Below, in pieces: positions 36,576-44,064 of a stretch of 56,774 bases of DNA (positions are counted from its first letter, which is position 1; every line of letters begins with the position of its first letter). Location: positions 1 through 56,774 of the forward strand of contig NZ_JAHBBE010000015.1 of NCBI RefSeq assembly GCF_019331805.1. Reading direction: 5' to 3'. The DNA comes from Bifidobacterium pongonis. Lineage in GTDB: Bacteria > Actinomycetota > Actinomycetes > Actinomycetales > Bifidobacteriaceae. Both the position numbers and the translations under genes were made by a program. The notes beneath the pieces are model-generated. The model worked only from the letters and a program-made list of their open reading frames with translations, made no database searches and had not been told where the DNA came from.

Positions 36576-37412
36576 CTACTTATCGGCGAACTTGGCGGCG
36601 AGCTCCTCCTTGTTGCGGCGCTCATCCTCCTCCTTGGCGCGTTTCTTCGCCTCATCCGGGTCCCACAGCACATCCTCGCGATGCTTACGCCATTCCGCCT
36701 CGGCCAGCGGTGCGATGAACTCGGCGGTGGCCGCCAGCGTATCCGAAGCGTTTCCACGGCATTCCACCAAGCCGAGAATCCGTTCGCCATCCAAGCAGAT
36801 TCTCGGCACCGAGCAGCCCTCACGCAACTCGTTGACATACAACAGCACCGGCAGCGAGCGCACCGCCGCATCGTGCGCGTCGGCGGCGCCGCGCGTGACG
36901 GTACCCAGTAGCGCGTCGCATACGGTGAGTGCCATGGCGAAGCGCTTCGCCATATCCAGCTCGTCGATGCTCCGCACCTGCCCGGCGACGCCGGAAACCA
37001 GCTGCGTCACCTCCCAGGCGGCCGTTTCATCCCATGCCGCCCCCAGCGCCTGCGCGGCTTCGACCACCAGATCGACCTGCCCGTCATGGCCGTAATCCTC
37101 CATGATCTCGTATGCTTCGTCGGCGGCGAGCAGCGCGTCCACCACCTCCTGCGGACGGCCGGGAATGAAATCGGCGCCCTCATACACGAATTCGGCGTCG
37201 GCCGACGTCACTTCGAGCCCGGTCAGCACGCGCGCGAAGGCGAGCGTGACGCGGACCTGCAAGTCCTCGGTGTATTTCGCGTCGTTATCCATGCGCAGCG
37301 CGCCATCCAACGGCCAGAGCGCCGTCAGCTCGCCGGCGGCCTTAGCGGCTTTAGCCACCGCGGGCATGGCCGCGATACGCTCCACGGTTTCCATATCCAA
37401 TGCGTAAGTCAT
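36576..37412 (-). CDS. Protein of unknown function, helical, acidic
   Basis: I do not recognise this 278-residue product. It is rich in Ala, Glu and Asp and looks all-helical. It has no membrane segment or signal peptide and no nucleotide-binding or metal motif. Its last 30 residues are strongly charged (DEAKKRAKEEDERRNKEELA). The ATG at 37412 has GAGGAT 6 nt upstream. It begins 29 bp after the histidine phosphatase stop, so the two are co-transcribed. Codon use looks like that of its neighbours, so it is not an obvious recent import. Confidence 0.75.
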   Translation of the reverse strand: MTYALDMETVERIAAMPAVAKAAKAAGELTALWPLDGALRMDNDAKYTEDLQVRVTLAFARVLTGLEVTSADAEFVYEGADFIPGRPQEVVDALLAADEAYEIMEDYGHDGQVDLVVEAAQALGAAWDETAAWEVTQLVSGVAGQVRSIDELDMAKRFAMALTVCDALLGTVTRGAADAHDAAVRSLPVLLYVNELREGCSVPRICLDGERILGLVECRGNASDTLAATAEFIAPLAEAEWRKHREDVLWDPDEAKKRAKEEDERRNKEELAAKFADK

Positions 37413-37441
37413 ATGCGATCCTCGCTTCTTCGTCGAATACG

Positions 37442-38101
37442 TTACTCCACGTCGGCCGCAGGGTCGACGTACGCGACCGACACCATGCGCCCGGTCGCAT
37501 CGTCGTAGGTGATGGAGGTGATGGATGCGAGCGCGGTGTGGCGCAGGAACATCCAATGCTCCGGGTGACCGGTTTCCAGCATGTGCCGGTAGCTGAAGAT
37601 CGGTGACTCGTGGCTGACCACGATGATGTGCTCGCCGGGGAATTCCCGCACCTTCTCGTCCGCGAAGTCGCCTACGCGCGCGGCAATCTGCCGGTAGGTC
37701 TCGCCCCAGCTCGGCTTGTAGAGGTTCGTGATGAGCTTCCAGTTGCCGTTGCGCCACAGGGCCCCTTCGCCGTGGCCGATGCGTTTGCCGCGGAATTCGT
37801 TGCGCGCCTCGATGATGCGCTCGTCGGTGGCGAGTTCCAGCGGCTGTTCGCCGCGGGCTTCGCGCACGGGGTTGAGCGCTTCCAGAATGGCTCCGGCGGT
37901 TTCGCGGGTGCGGTCGAGCGGCGAGGAGAAGATCGCGACGGACCGGTTCATGGCCGGGTCCGCGGCGATGTATGCGCCGGTCGCTTCCGCCATGCGACGG
38001 CCCCGGTCGGACAGATGGAAGTCGGGCAGCCGTTCGTACAGCAGATGGTCGGGGTTGTACACCTTGCCATGACGGACGAAGTGGATGGTGGTCGTGCTCA
38101 C
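37442..38101 (-). CDS. Histidine phosphatase family protein (phosphoglycerate mutase-like)
   Basis: A 219-residue member of the histidine phosphatase superfamily. The catalytic RHG motif is IHFVRHGKVYN near residue 10, and the second histidine lies in IIVVSHESPIF. An Arg in the SSPLDRTRETA motif is also typical. The GTG at 38101 (VSTTTIHFVRHG) is preferred because AAAGGAA sits 4 nt upstream. The ATG at 38116 has no site. Members include broad-specificity phosphatases as well as cofactor-dependent phosphoglycerate mutases. The lack of a long insert favours a phosphatase. Confidence 0.88.
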   Translation of the reverse strand: MSTTTIHFVRHGKVYNPDHLLYERLPDFHLSDRGRRMAEATGAYIAADPAMNRSVAIFSSPLDRTRETAGAILEALNPVREARGEQPLELATDERIIEARNEFRGKRIGHGEGALWRNGNWKLITNLYKPSWGETYRQIAARVGDFADEKVREFPGEHIIVVSHESPIFSYRHMLETGHPEHWMFLRHTALASITSITYDDATGRMVSVAYVDPAADVE

Positions 38102-38353
38102 AGCGTTCCTTTCCATAGCCGGTTCATGTCCGGGGAAGCGGGAAAATCTTCTTTCCAATGTACCCGCACGCACCGCGTGTCACGGCCGTTTTGCGTCGTG
38201 TCAAACGATTAGAGTTGCCGTGACGCAAATATGCAGACGCAAACTTTGCGCGACCATGGACAATCAACACATCATTCGATGAGGGCTTCGCACACAACGA
38301 ACTGTGCTGCGAGGGACATCCAATCGGGAGCGGAAAGGAGCGTGGGTGCTGCT

Positions 38354-39778
38354 GTGTCCAATCAAGTACTAACCGGTCTGAAGGAAGTCGGCCAGAAAGT
38401 GTTCGGCGGCTATGCTGAGCTGCTGCGCATCCCGCACACCGCACGATTCTCCATCGGCTCCGTCATCGCATGCATGCCCTTCCCCATGGTGGGCATGACC
38501 ATCACCATCGCCGTGCAGCATTACTACGGCAACTATTCGCTGGCCGGCGCGCTGTCCGCCGTGCAGGCCATCGCCTTGGCCATCGCAAGTCCGGTGCTGG
38601 GCAAGCTGGTCGACAAGTTCGGCCAGCGCCAGGTGTCGATTCCCACCATCATCGTGTGGATCGTGGCCGCGACCGCGCTGATCACCAGCATCCAGTCGCA
38701 TGCGCCAGAATGGGTGCTGTTCTGCATCACGCCGTTCATGGCGGCCATTCCGCCGTGGGGCGCGATGAGCCGCCAGCGTTGGACGAACCAGCTCAAGGGC
38801 GACACCGAACGCACCAACCGCGCATTGTCGCTGTGCGGCGTATTCGACGAATGCATGTGGGTGATCGGCAATCCGCTCGCCTCCACGTTGGCCGTGATTT
38901 CCGGCCTGCTGGCGTTCTCGTTCACCGGCATGTGCGTGGTCATCGGCGCGCTGATGTTCCTGACCGAGCTCACGACCGAACCGAAATCGCAGACGCAGCT
39001 GGCACGTGAGGCCGGCATGACCCGCAAGCAGTACCGCGAGCGCGAAGCCGCCCATGCCAAGGCGTTGCAGGCCGAAACGGCCGTGGAGTACGCGCGTGAC
39101 AAGGCACGTTCCGAAGGCAAGAGCGAGGATGAGGTCAGGGCCGCGATGGCCAAGGCCGAAGCCGATGCGCTCGCCGGTAAGAAGGAGTCCATTTGGGGCC
39201 CCGGCCTGATCGCCGTGTGCGTCACCTGGTTCGGTTTGGGCGCGTTCCAAAGCGCCGCCAGCATTTCGATCGTCTCGTTCGCCACCGAAGCGAATATGAA
39301 GCAGTACACCGGTTTCGTGTTCGCCTGCTTCTCGTTCAGCTCGCTTATGGGCGCACTGTTCTACGGCGCGAAGAACTGGACGATCCCGCTGTGGAAGCGC
39401 TTCTACTTCTGCCTTGCCGTGGTGAATCTGGGCATCGGCTCGTTCATGTTCGCCAAGCACCTGTGGGTGATTATGATCATCTACCTGCTGATCGGCGTAT
39501 GCCAGGCGCCGACCTGGGTGAACGGCAACCAGCTCATGCTGCATCTTGTACCGCCCACACGGTTCACCGAAGGCATGGCGTGGATGGGCGCGATGAACTC
39601 GATCGGCGGATCCGCGGGTTCGGCCATCGCGGGCGTGTTCATCGACCGCATGGGTTCGCACGGCGGCTTCATGGTGGTGACAGCGCTGGCGTTGACGTCG
39701 CTGCTGATCGCGTTCATCGGCTTCAAGCAGATCAAGGGTTCGACGGAGCAGCCCATGCTCACGCAGATCGACGCGTAG
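38354..39778 (+). CDS. Major facilitator superfamily transporter
   Basis: A 474-residue permease with about twelve helices in two halves. The central cytoplasmic loop (about 209-279) is unusually long and charged (EAAHAKALQAETAVEYARDK is part of it) and looks like a helical hairpin. The A-motif between helices 2 and 3 is GKLVDKFGQRQ. Substrate unknown. The start is uncertain: AAAGGAG lies 13 nt before the GTG at 38354 and 1 nt before a GTG at 38342. An ATG at 38279 has no site. It is a single-gene unit. Confidence 0.88.
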   Translation: MSNQVLTGLKEVGQKVFGGYAELLRIPHTARFSIGSVIACMPFPMVGMTITIAVQHYYGNYSLAGALSAVQAIALAIASPVLGKLVDKFGQRQVSIPTIIVWIVAATALITSIQSHAPEWVLFCITPFMAAIPPWGAMSRQRWTNQLKGDTERTNRALSLCGVFDECMWVIGNPLASTLAVISGLLAFSFTGMCVVIGALMFLTELTTEPKSQTQLAREAGMTRKQYREREAAHAKALQAETAVEYARDKARSEGKSEDEVRAAMAKAEADALAGKKESIWGPGLIAVCVTWFGLGAFQSAASISIVSFATEANMKQYTGFVFACFSFSSLMGALFYGAKNWTIPLWKRFYFCLAVVNLGIGSFMFAKHLWVIMIIYLLIGVCQAPTWVNGNQLMLHLVPPTRFTEGMAWMGAMNSIGGSAGSAIAGVFIDRMGSHGGFMVVTALALTSLLIAFIGFKQIKGSTEQPMLTQIDA

Positions 39779-39848
39779 CCTGCCGCTCTTTGCTTTCGTG
39801 TGCCGCGTATCACGTGTCACACGCGGCACATATGCGCGGCACAAAAAT

Positions 39849-39886
39849 AATGGCGGGTGGATTCCTTGGGGAATCCACCCGCCATT
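39849..39886. terminator. Bidirectional terminator
   Basis: Arms AATGGCGGGTGGATTCC and complement (17 bp), with A-rich sequence on the left. It separates the converging MFS and GtrA genes. Confidence 0.85.
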
Positions 39887-39910
39887 GTCGTATGTTCGGC
39901 TGCCTGCCGG

Positions 39911-40480
39911 TTACTTCGGCCAGCCCTTGGGCGTATGCTCCAGCGACCACAGACCGAGCTTATGCGAGAAGCTGTTCTCCCACTTGGCTTCCAGCTCCTC
40001 CGCGCTCAGACGATCCTCGGCTTTCCTGAGCCGGTTCATCGCATTGGTATGCGTGTCGTCGAGCAGCCATTTGCGCGTCAGGAAGTTCCACACCATCACC
40101 ACAGCGGTGGCGATGAGCTTGCCCACGTTGGTGCGGATCAGGTACTCGGTGCTCTGCGAAACATAGGCATCGTGGTTCATACCGTAGGTGGAGATCCAGA
40201 TGATGGCGTCGTTCATGAACAGGCCGATCACCGCACCGACCACGAAGATCGCGATCTCCATCCAGCGGGCCATGTCCTCACGATGCTTGAACACGACCTT
40301 CATGCTGGCCACATAGTTGAAGATCAGGGAGATAACAAAGGAGATGGTGGCGGCGAGCACATTGTGCATGTGGAAGACGCCGACCAGAATATTCAGGATG
40401 CCCCAGTCGATGATGAACGCGATCACACCGACGATGCCGAACTTCATCAGCTGCTCAATCAGTTTTTTCACATCGAACAT
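39911..40480 (-). CDS. GtrA family membrane protein
   Basis: A 189-residue protein with four membrane helices (about 12-33, 41-62, 74-95, 120-140), typical of GtrA/DPMS1 proteins. These help flip lipid-linked sugars or modify surface glycans. The N-terminal KFGIVGVIAFIIDWGILNIL is the family hallmark. A cytoplasmic charged tail of about 45 residues follows. The usual partner GT2 is not adjacent, though two GT2 genes lie near 7500-11300. The partner, if any, is unknown. Confidence 0.88.
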   Translation of the reverse strand: MFDVKKLIEQLMKFGIVGVIAFIIDWGILNILVGVFHMHNVLAATISFVISLIFNYVASMKVVFKHREDMARWMEIAIFVVGAVIGLFMNDAIIWISTYGMNHDAYVSQSTEYLIRTNVGKLIATAVVMVWNFLTRKWLLDDTHTNAMNRLRKAEDRLSAEELEAKWENSFSHKLGLWSLEHTPKGWPK

Positions 40481-40612
40481 TTAACATGTGCGCTGCGACG
40501 TAGCACGGAACAAACCAAGAAACTCTACAGAATCTGTGTTTTCGTCTATATTTTCATGGCGTTTGGCAACGCCTATGATGGAGGCGTATCATCCACCGAC
40601 ATTGGAGGAATC

Positions 40613-40960
40613 ATGCCCGTCATCCACACCCACGTTTCCGTTTCCACCACTCCCGAGCAGCGCGAAGCCCTGAAGGCCGCGTACGGCAAGGCCATCACCG
40701 CCGTCCCCGGCAAGTCCGAGGGCTGGCTGATGTGCCCGTTCGAAGACAATATGCCCATCTACTTCGGCGGCGACGATTCCCGCCCCGCCGCCTACGTCGA
40801 GGTGAACGTGTTCGGCCGCTCCGTGCCGGGCTCCGCTTGGGAGAAGCTGACCGAGCAGATCATGGCGGCACTGAGCGAACAGCTCGGCATTCCGCAGGAT
40901 CGCACCTACATCCGCTACACGGCCACCACCGACTGGGGCTGGAACGGCGGCAACTTCTAG
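40613..40960 (+). CDS. Tautomerase/MIF superfamily protein
   Basis: A 115-residue protein of the macrophage migration inhibitory factor fold. It starts MPVIHTHVSVSTTPEQREAL, where Pro2 is the catalytic N-terminal proline after Met removal. SD GGAGGAA lies 3 nt before the ATG at 40613. A phenylpyruvate-tautomerase-like activity is expected from the family, but the physiological substrate is unknown. It is divergent from GtrA. In-frame sequence upstream is antisense to that gene and is rejected. Confidence 0.9.
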   Translation: MPVIHTHVSVSTTPEQREALKAAYGKAITAVPGKSEGWLMCPFEDNMPIYFGGDDSRPAAYVEVNVFGRSVPGSAWEKLTEQIMAALSEQLGIPQDRTYIRYTATTDWGWNGGNF

Positions 40961-41083
40961 CGAAGAGCCGAGCGACCTTCCATAACGCCTTGACGTTCGT
41001 TTGCGCCAGGCCAGCCCCGGCACAAGCGCCGGTACGGCCCCGGCCGAGGCCCGGCACACGGCGGCCATGTAGTCGCTTCGCCC

Positions 41084-41279
41084 CTACTTCGCTTATCTAT
41101 GGCAGATTCGGGCCTTCGCAACAAACCAGGTGGCTTATATATGGCACTCCGGCACGAAAACCCCGGGTATGCGCGTTGGAATTCCAACGCACATACCCGG
41201 GGTTTTCCCTTTTAGGTGCCATATATAAGCCACCTGGTAATTCCGCACCGGCAAAATCTGCCATACATAGGCGAAGTAG
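41084..41279. repeat. 196-bp palindromic element, left copy (pilus-locus side)
   Basis: The sequence is a near-perfect inverted repeat centred between 41181 and 41182 (GGAATTCC). Matching arm blocks include CTACTTCGC, TATGGCAGATT, the 22-bp ACCAGGTGGCTTATATATGGCA and AAAACCCCGGGTATG with its complement. It sits 124 bp after the MIF gene and 7 bp before the sortase stop. A second copy is at 49292-49479. It fills most of the 326-bp gap. The remainder (40961-41083) has only GC-rich short inverted repeats. Confidence 0.93.
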
Positions 41280-41286
41280 CGTACGC

Positions 41287-42219
41287 TCATCTTCTCTGTA
41301 CGGCATGCTTGGCCCAAGAAACCGTCGGACGCGCTTTGCGATGCCGTTTGCGCACATAGCCCGCGATGAACGCGACCACGAGCACCCATACGATCGCCAC
41401 GTACAGCATCATGTAGTCGGATGTGCGATCCTTGGGCGCGTTCTTGGGTAGGGGCGCGGGATGCGGCATGGTGGTGCGCGTGCCGGTGACGAGCAGGCGT
41501 TGCGTGTTCACGCCGTAGGGCGTGCAGGTGAGCAGGGTCACCAAATCTTTCCCACGCACGATTTTCAGATCATCGAACTGGTCGGGGTCGACCACCGTGA
41601 TGCTGGTCACCTTGTAGGCGAGCGTTTCGCCCGCCACTTTGATGTAGAAGAAATCGCCTATTTTGCCTTGGCGTAGGCTGAGTTTGTCGAACATGAGACG
41701 GTCGGCGAGCCCGGTGTGCGCGGAGATCACGGCGTGCGTGTTCTCGCCGCCAACCGGCAGGCTCGTGCCGTACATGTGCCCGGCGCCGCTTGCCAGCGTA
41801 CGCTGGCTGGTGCCGTGGCGGATGGGCAGGTTGATGCCGAGCCGCGGGTAGGTGACGGTTGCCATGATGCCGTCGGCCGGCAGGTTCAGTTGCTTTTGGT
41901 AATCCTCGTCCTTATCCGCCTCGGAGGCGCTCCCGCCATTGGAGAACGGGTCGACCACCTCGCCCATGGTCGCCTGACCGTTGTTGAACAGATTCGTGTT
42001 GTAGTCGCGCGCCTGCCGCAGCTCGGCGGCGAGCTTGCGTTTCGTAAGCGCGGCGGTTCTGTCGTCGTGCGCTTGGGTGATGCCGGCGGTTTTGCCGGAG
42101 TTGCCGACCATGAGCATGAACGGCAGCGTGCAAAAGAGCGCGGATAGCACAAGCAGCGCAACACCGGCGAGGGCACGGCCCGAAAGCCCTCCCCTACCGG
42201 TCTTGCGCTGCTTGGTCAT
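41287..42219 (-). CDS. Class C (pilus-assembling) sortase
   Basis: A 310-residue transpeptidase that links pilin subunits. It has an N-terminal helix (about 14-37) and a C-terminal helix (about 268-288), as class C sortases do. The catalytic triad is H168 (SAHTG), C232 (TLLTCTPYG) and R241 (NTQRLLVTG). The DPF lid motif is at residues 90-92, characteristic of pilus sortases. It is the last gene of the pilus operon, 21 bp after the pilin stop. Its stop lies only 7 bp from the left palindromic element. Confidence 0.96.
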   Translation of the reverse strand: MTKQRKTGRGGLSGRALAGVALLVLSALFCTLPFMLMVGNSGKTAGITQAHDDRTAALTKRKLAAELRQARDYNTNLFNNGQATMGEVVDPFSNGGSASEADKDEDYQKQLNLPADGIMATVTYPRLGINLPIRHGTSQRTLASGAGHMYGTSLPVGGENTHAVISAHTGLADRLMFDKLSLRQGKIGDFFYIKVAGETLAYKVTSITVVDPDQFDDLKIVRGKDLVTLLTCTPYGVNTQRLLVTGTRTTMPHPAPLPKNAPKDRTSDYMMLYVAIVWVLVVAFIAGYVRKRHRKARPTVSWAKHAVQRR

Positions 42220-42240
42220 GGCTGCGATTCGCCTTTACGC

Positions 42241-43947
42241 TCAGTCGTTCTTCCTGGAGCGCAGCAGCAGGAACGCGCCGGCGCCGCACAGCACGGCCAT
42301 GGCCGCGTAGATGCACAGCCAGGTGGCACCGGTCTTCGGCATCTCAAGCAGGTTGCGCACGTTGGTCACCTTGATGTTGGCGTCGCTGTCGGTGTCGGCC
42401 ACCACCAGCTGGTTGGCGTCGGCCTTGTCGAGGCTGACGGTCTGGGTTCCGGCGGTTTCGCCTTCCTTGGTGCCGTCCGCAACGGTCACGGTGGCTTCGA
42501 AGCTCGGCAGTGCGGTTGCGCCCAGCGGGGACTTCGTTTCCTTGAAGTAGTACTGGCCGTTCAGACCGTTGATGGTCAGGATGCCGCTCTCGGGGGTGAC
42601 CAGCTCGGTGACGCCGTCAGCAGCGGTCTGATCGTCAAGCAGGGTGTAGGTGCCATCGGAGTTCTTCACGAACTTGAGGGCAGCGCCGTCGGAAGCGTTA
42701 CGCACTTCGAATTCGGCACCGGCCAGGTTGTTGCCCTTGACGTCGACCTTGTGCAGCTTCAGGTTGCCGGTGTAGGTCTTGACTTCGACAGTGTCGGTAT
42801 CGCCGTGCTCAATGCCGTTCGGGTTGCGGGAGTAGGTCAGGTTCACCTGGTTCGGGTTGCCTTCACCGTTGATGACGGCGTTCTTGTTCAGGGTCGCGGT
42901 GTACTGCACGGTGATCTTCTTGCCGATCGGGAACAAGTCGGACTGCTTGGTGATATCGGAAGAACCCTCAGTGGTCGGAGCGAAGAGAATGGAGAAGGAC
43001 TTGCCGCCGTTGTATGCGTCTTCGGTGGTCACATCGGTGAGGTCAGTCTTCTTGTAGAAGTTAGCGTTGTCCTTGTACTCGGTGTCGACGTCTTCAACCT
43101 TGACGGAGGTGATCTCCTTGAAGGTCAGGCCCTTGGAGAGGGTATCGTTCAGGGAGAGGTAGTAGCCCTGGTCGTAACCGGTGTAGTTCGGCACAGTGGT
43201 GGTCAGCTCGTAGGTGACGGTGTCGCCGATGGCGGCCACGTTGCTCTCGACGCGCTCGTTACCTTCCACGATCTTCTTGTCGACGGTCGGCTGGGTGGCC
43301 TTGTAGTCGACTTCGCCAAGGGTCTTACCCTGGATGGTCTTATTGTCGATACCGGTGCCGTTAAGCATCGGGATGGACACGACTTCGTTGCCGTTCTCAG
43401 AAGCGACATCGAACACGGCGTAGACGCCGGCAGGCACGCTCTTGGTGGCGTTGTTGCCATCAGTATCCACAGTCATCTTGTTGGCATCGGCGAACGCATC
43501 CTTGACAGTCCGCTGGTTGGCAAGCTTGGTCAGGAAGTTGCGCAGCTTGCCGGCGTACGGCGAGGCGTCGGAGTCGAGCAGGTTCTGCACGACCCACACC
43601 ATCGGGTTGGTGCTGTCGTAACCCTCGGGTCTGGTGGTGCTGATACCGGCATCCTCCAACGCCTGATTAACGGCAGTAGCATAACCGCCGTCCGCCAGAT
43701 CGTAGCCGGTGATGTTGGTGCCATCGGTCTGCGCCGCGGAATAGGCAGCCAGCTTGACGGCGTACAGATTCTTGCCCTTGAGCGCGCCTTCGGAAGCCTT
43801 GACGGTCAGAGTCTGCTCGGCCTTAACATTGTCGGTCGCAATAGCGGTGGTATCGGCAGCCATGGCGGAGCCGGTGAGGGCCATGCCGGACAGCAGTGTC
43901 GCGGCCGCGGCCATGCCTGCCATCAGGCGCTTGGTGATCGAATTCAT
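42241..43947 (-). CDS. Major pilin (shaft subunit), isopeptide-forming fimbrial protein
   Basis: A 568-residue secreted pilin with signal peptide 1-30 (cleavage after SAMA). An N-terminal domain (about 32-210) precedes an isopeptide fimbrial domain (about 217-375) and a Cna_B/SpaA-type domain (about 395-530). The E-box is FKETKSP with E471. The cell-wall sorting signal is LEMPKTG at 534-540, then a helix and the tail RSRKND. The motif is MPKTG, not the usual LPxTG. There is no YPK pilin motif; the nearest is VDYK with K216. GGAAAGAAG precedes the ATG. A CAACCA-rich spacer separates it from the tip gene. Confidence 0.95.
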   Translation of the reverse strand: MNSITKRLMAGMAAAATLLSGMALTGSAMAADTTAIATDNVKAEQTLTVKASEGALKGKNLYAVKLAAYSAAQTDGTNITGYDLADGGYATAVNQALEDAGISTTRPEGYDSTNPMVWVVQNLLDSDASPYAGKLRNFLTKLANQRTVKDAFADANKMTVDTDGNNATKSVPAGVYAVFDVASENGNEVVSIPMLNGTGIDNKTIQGKTLGEVDYKATQPTVDKKIVEGNERVESNVAAIGDTVTYELTTTVPNYTGYDQGYYLSLNDTLSKGLTFKEITSVKVEDVDTEYKDNANFYKKTDLTDVTTEDAYNGGKSFSILFAPTTEGSSDITKQSDLFPIGKKITVQYTATLNKNAVINGEGNPNQVNLTYSRNPNGIEHGDTDTVEVKTYTGNLKLHKVDVKGNNLAGAEFEVRNASDGAALKFVKNSDGTYTLLDDQTAADGVTELVTPESGILTINGLNGQYYFKETKSPLGATALPSFEATVTVADGTKEGETAGTQTVSLDKADANQLVVADTDSDANIKVTNVRNLLEMPKTGATWLCIYAAMAVLCGAGAFLLLRSRKND

Positions 43948-43971
43948 CGTTGATCTTCTTCTTTCCTGATT

Positions 43972-44022
43972 GATTGTTGGTGGTTGGTTATTGGTTGTGG
44001 TTGTTGGTTGGTTCTCGGTATG
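43972..44022 (-). other. CAACCA-rich unstructured spacer before the pilin gene
   Basis: On the minus strand the tip-pilin gap is dominated by CAAC, CAACCA and ACCAAT repeats with almost no G. Such tracts lack structure and can act as ribosome standby or enhancer sequences. It may raise translation of the shaft pilin relative to the tip adhesin (inference). No terminator is seen between the genes. Confidence 0.5.
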
Positions 44023-44064
44023 GGAAGGTGTGGGAAGCCCGCGCGGCGGGATTGCGCCCCACGG

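Noticed and set aside
41097..41389. Short open frames inside the left palindromic element
   Set aside because: They occur on both strands with mirrored peptides, which is a consequence of the palindrome rather than coding selection.
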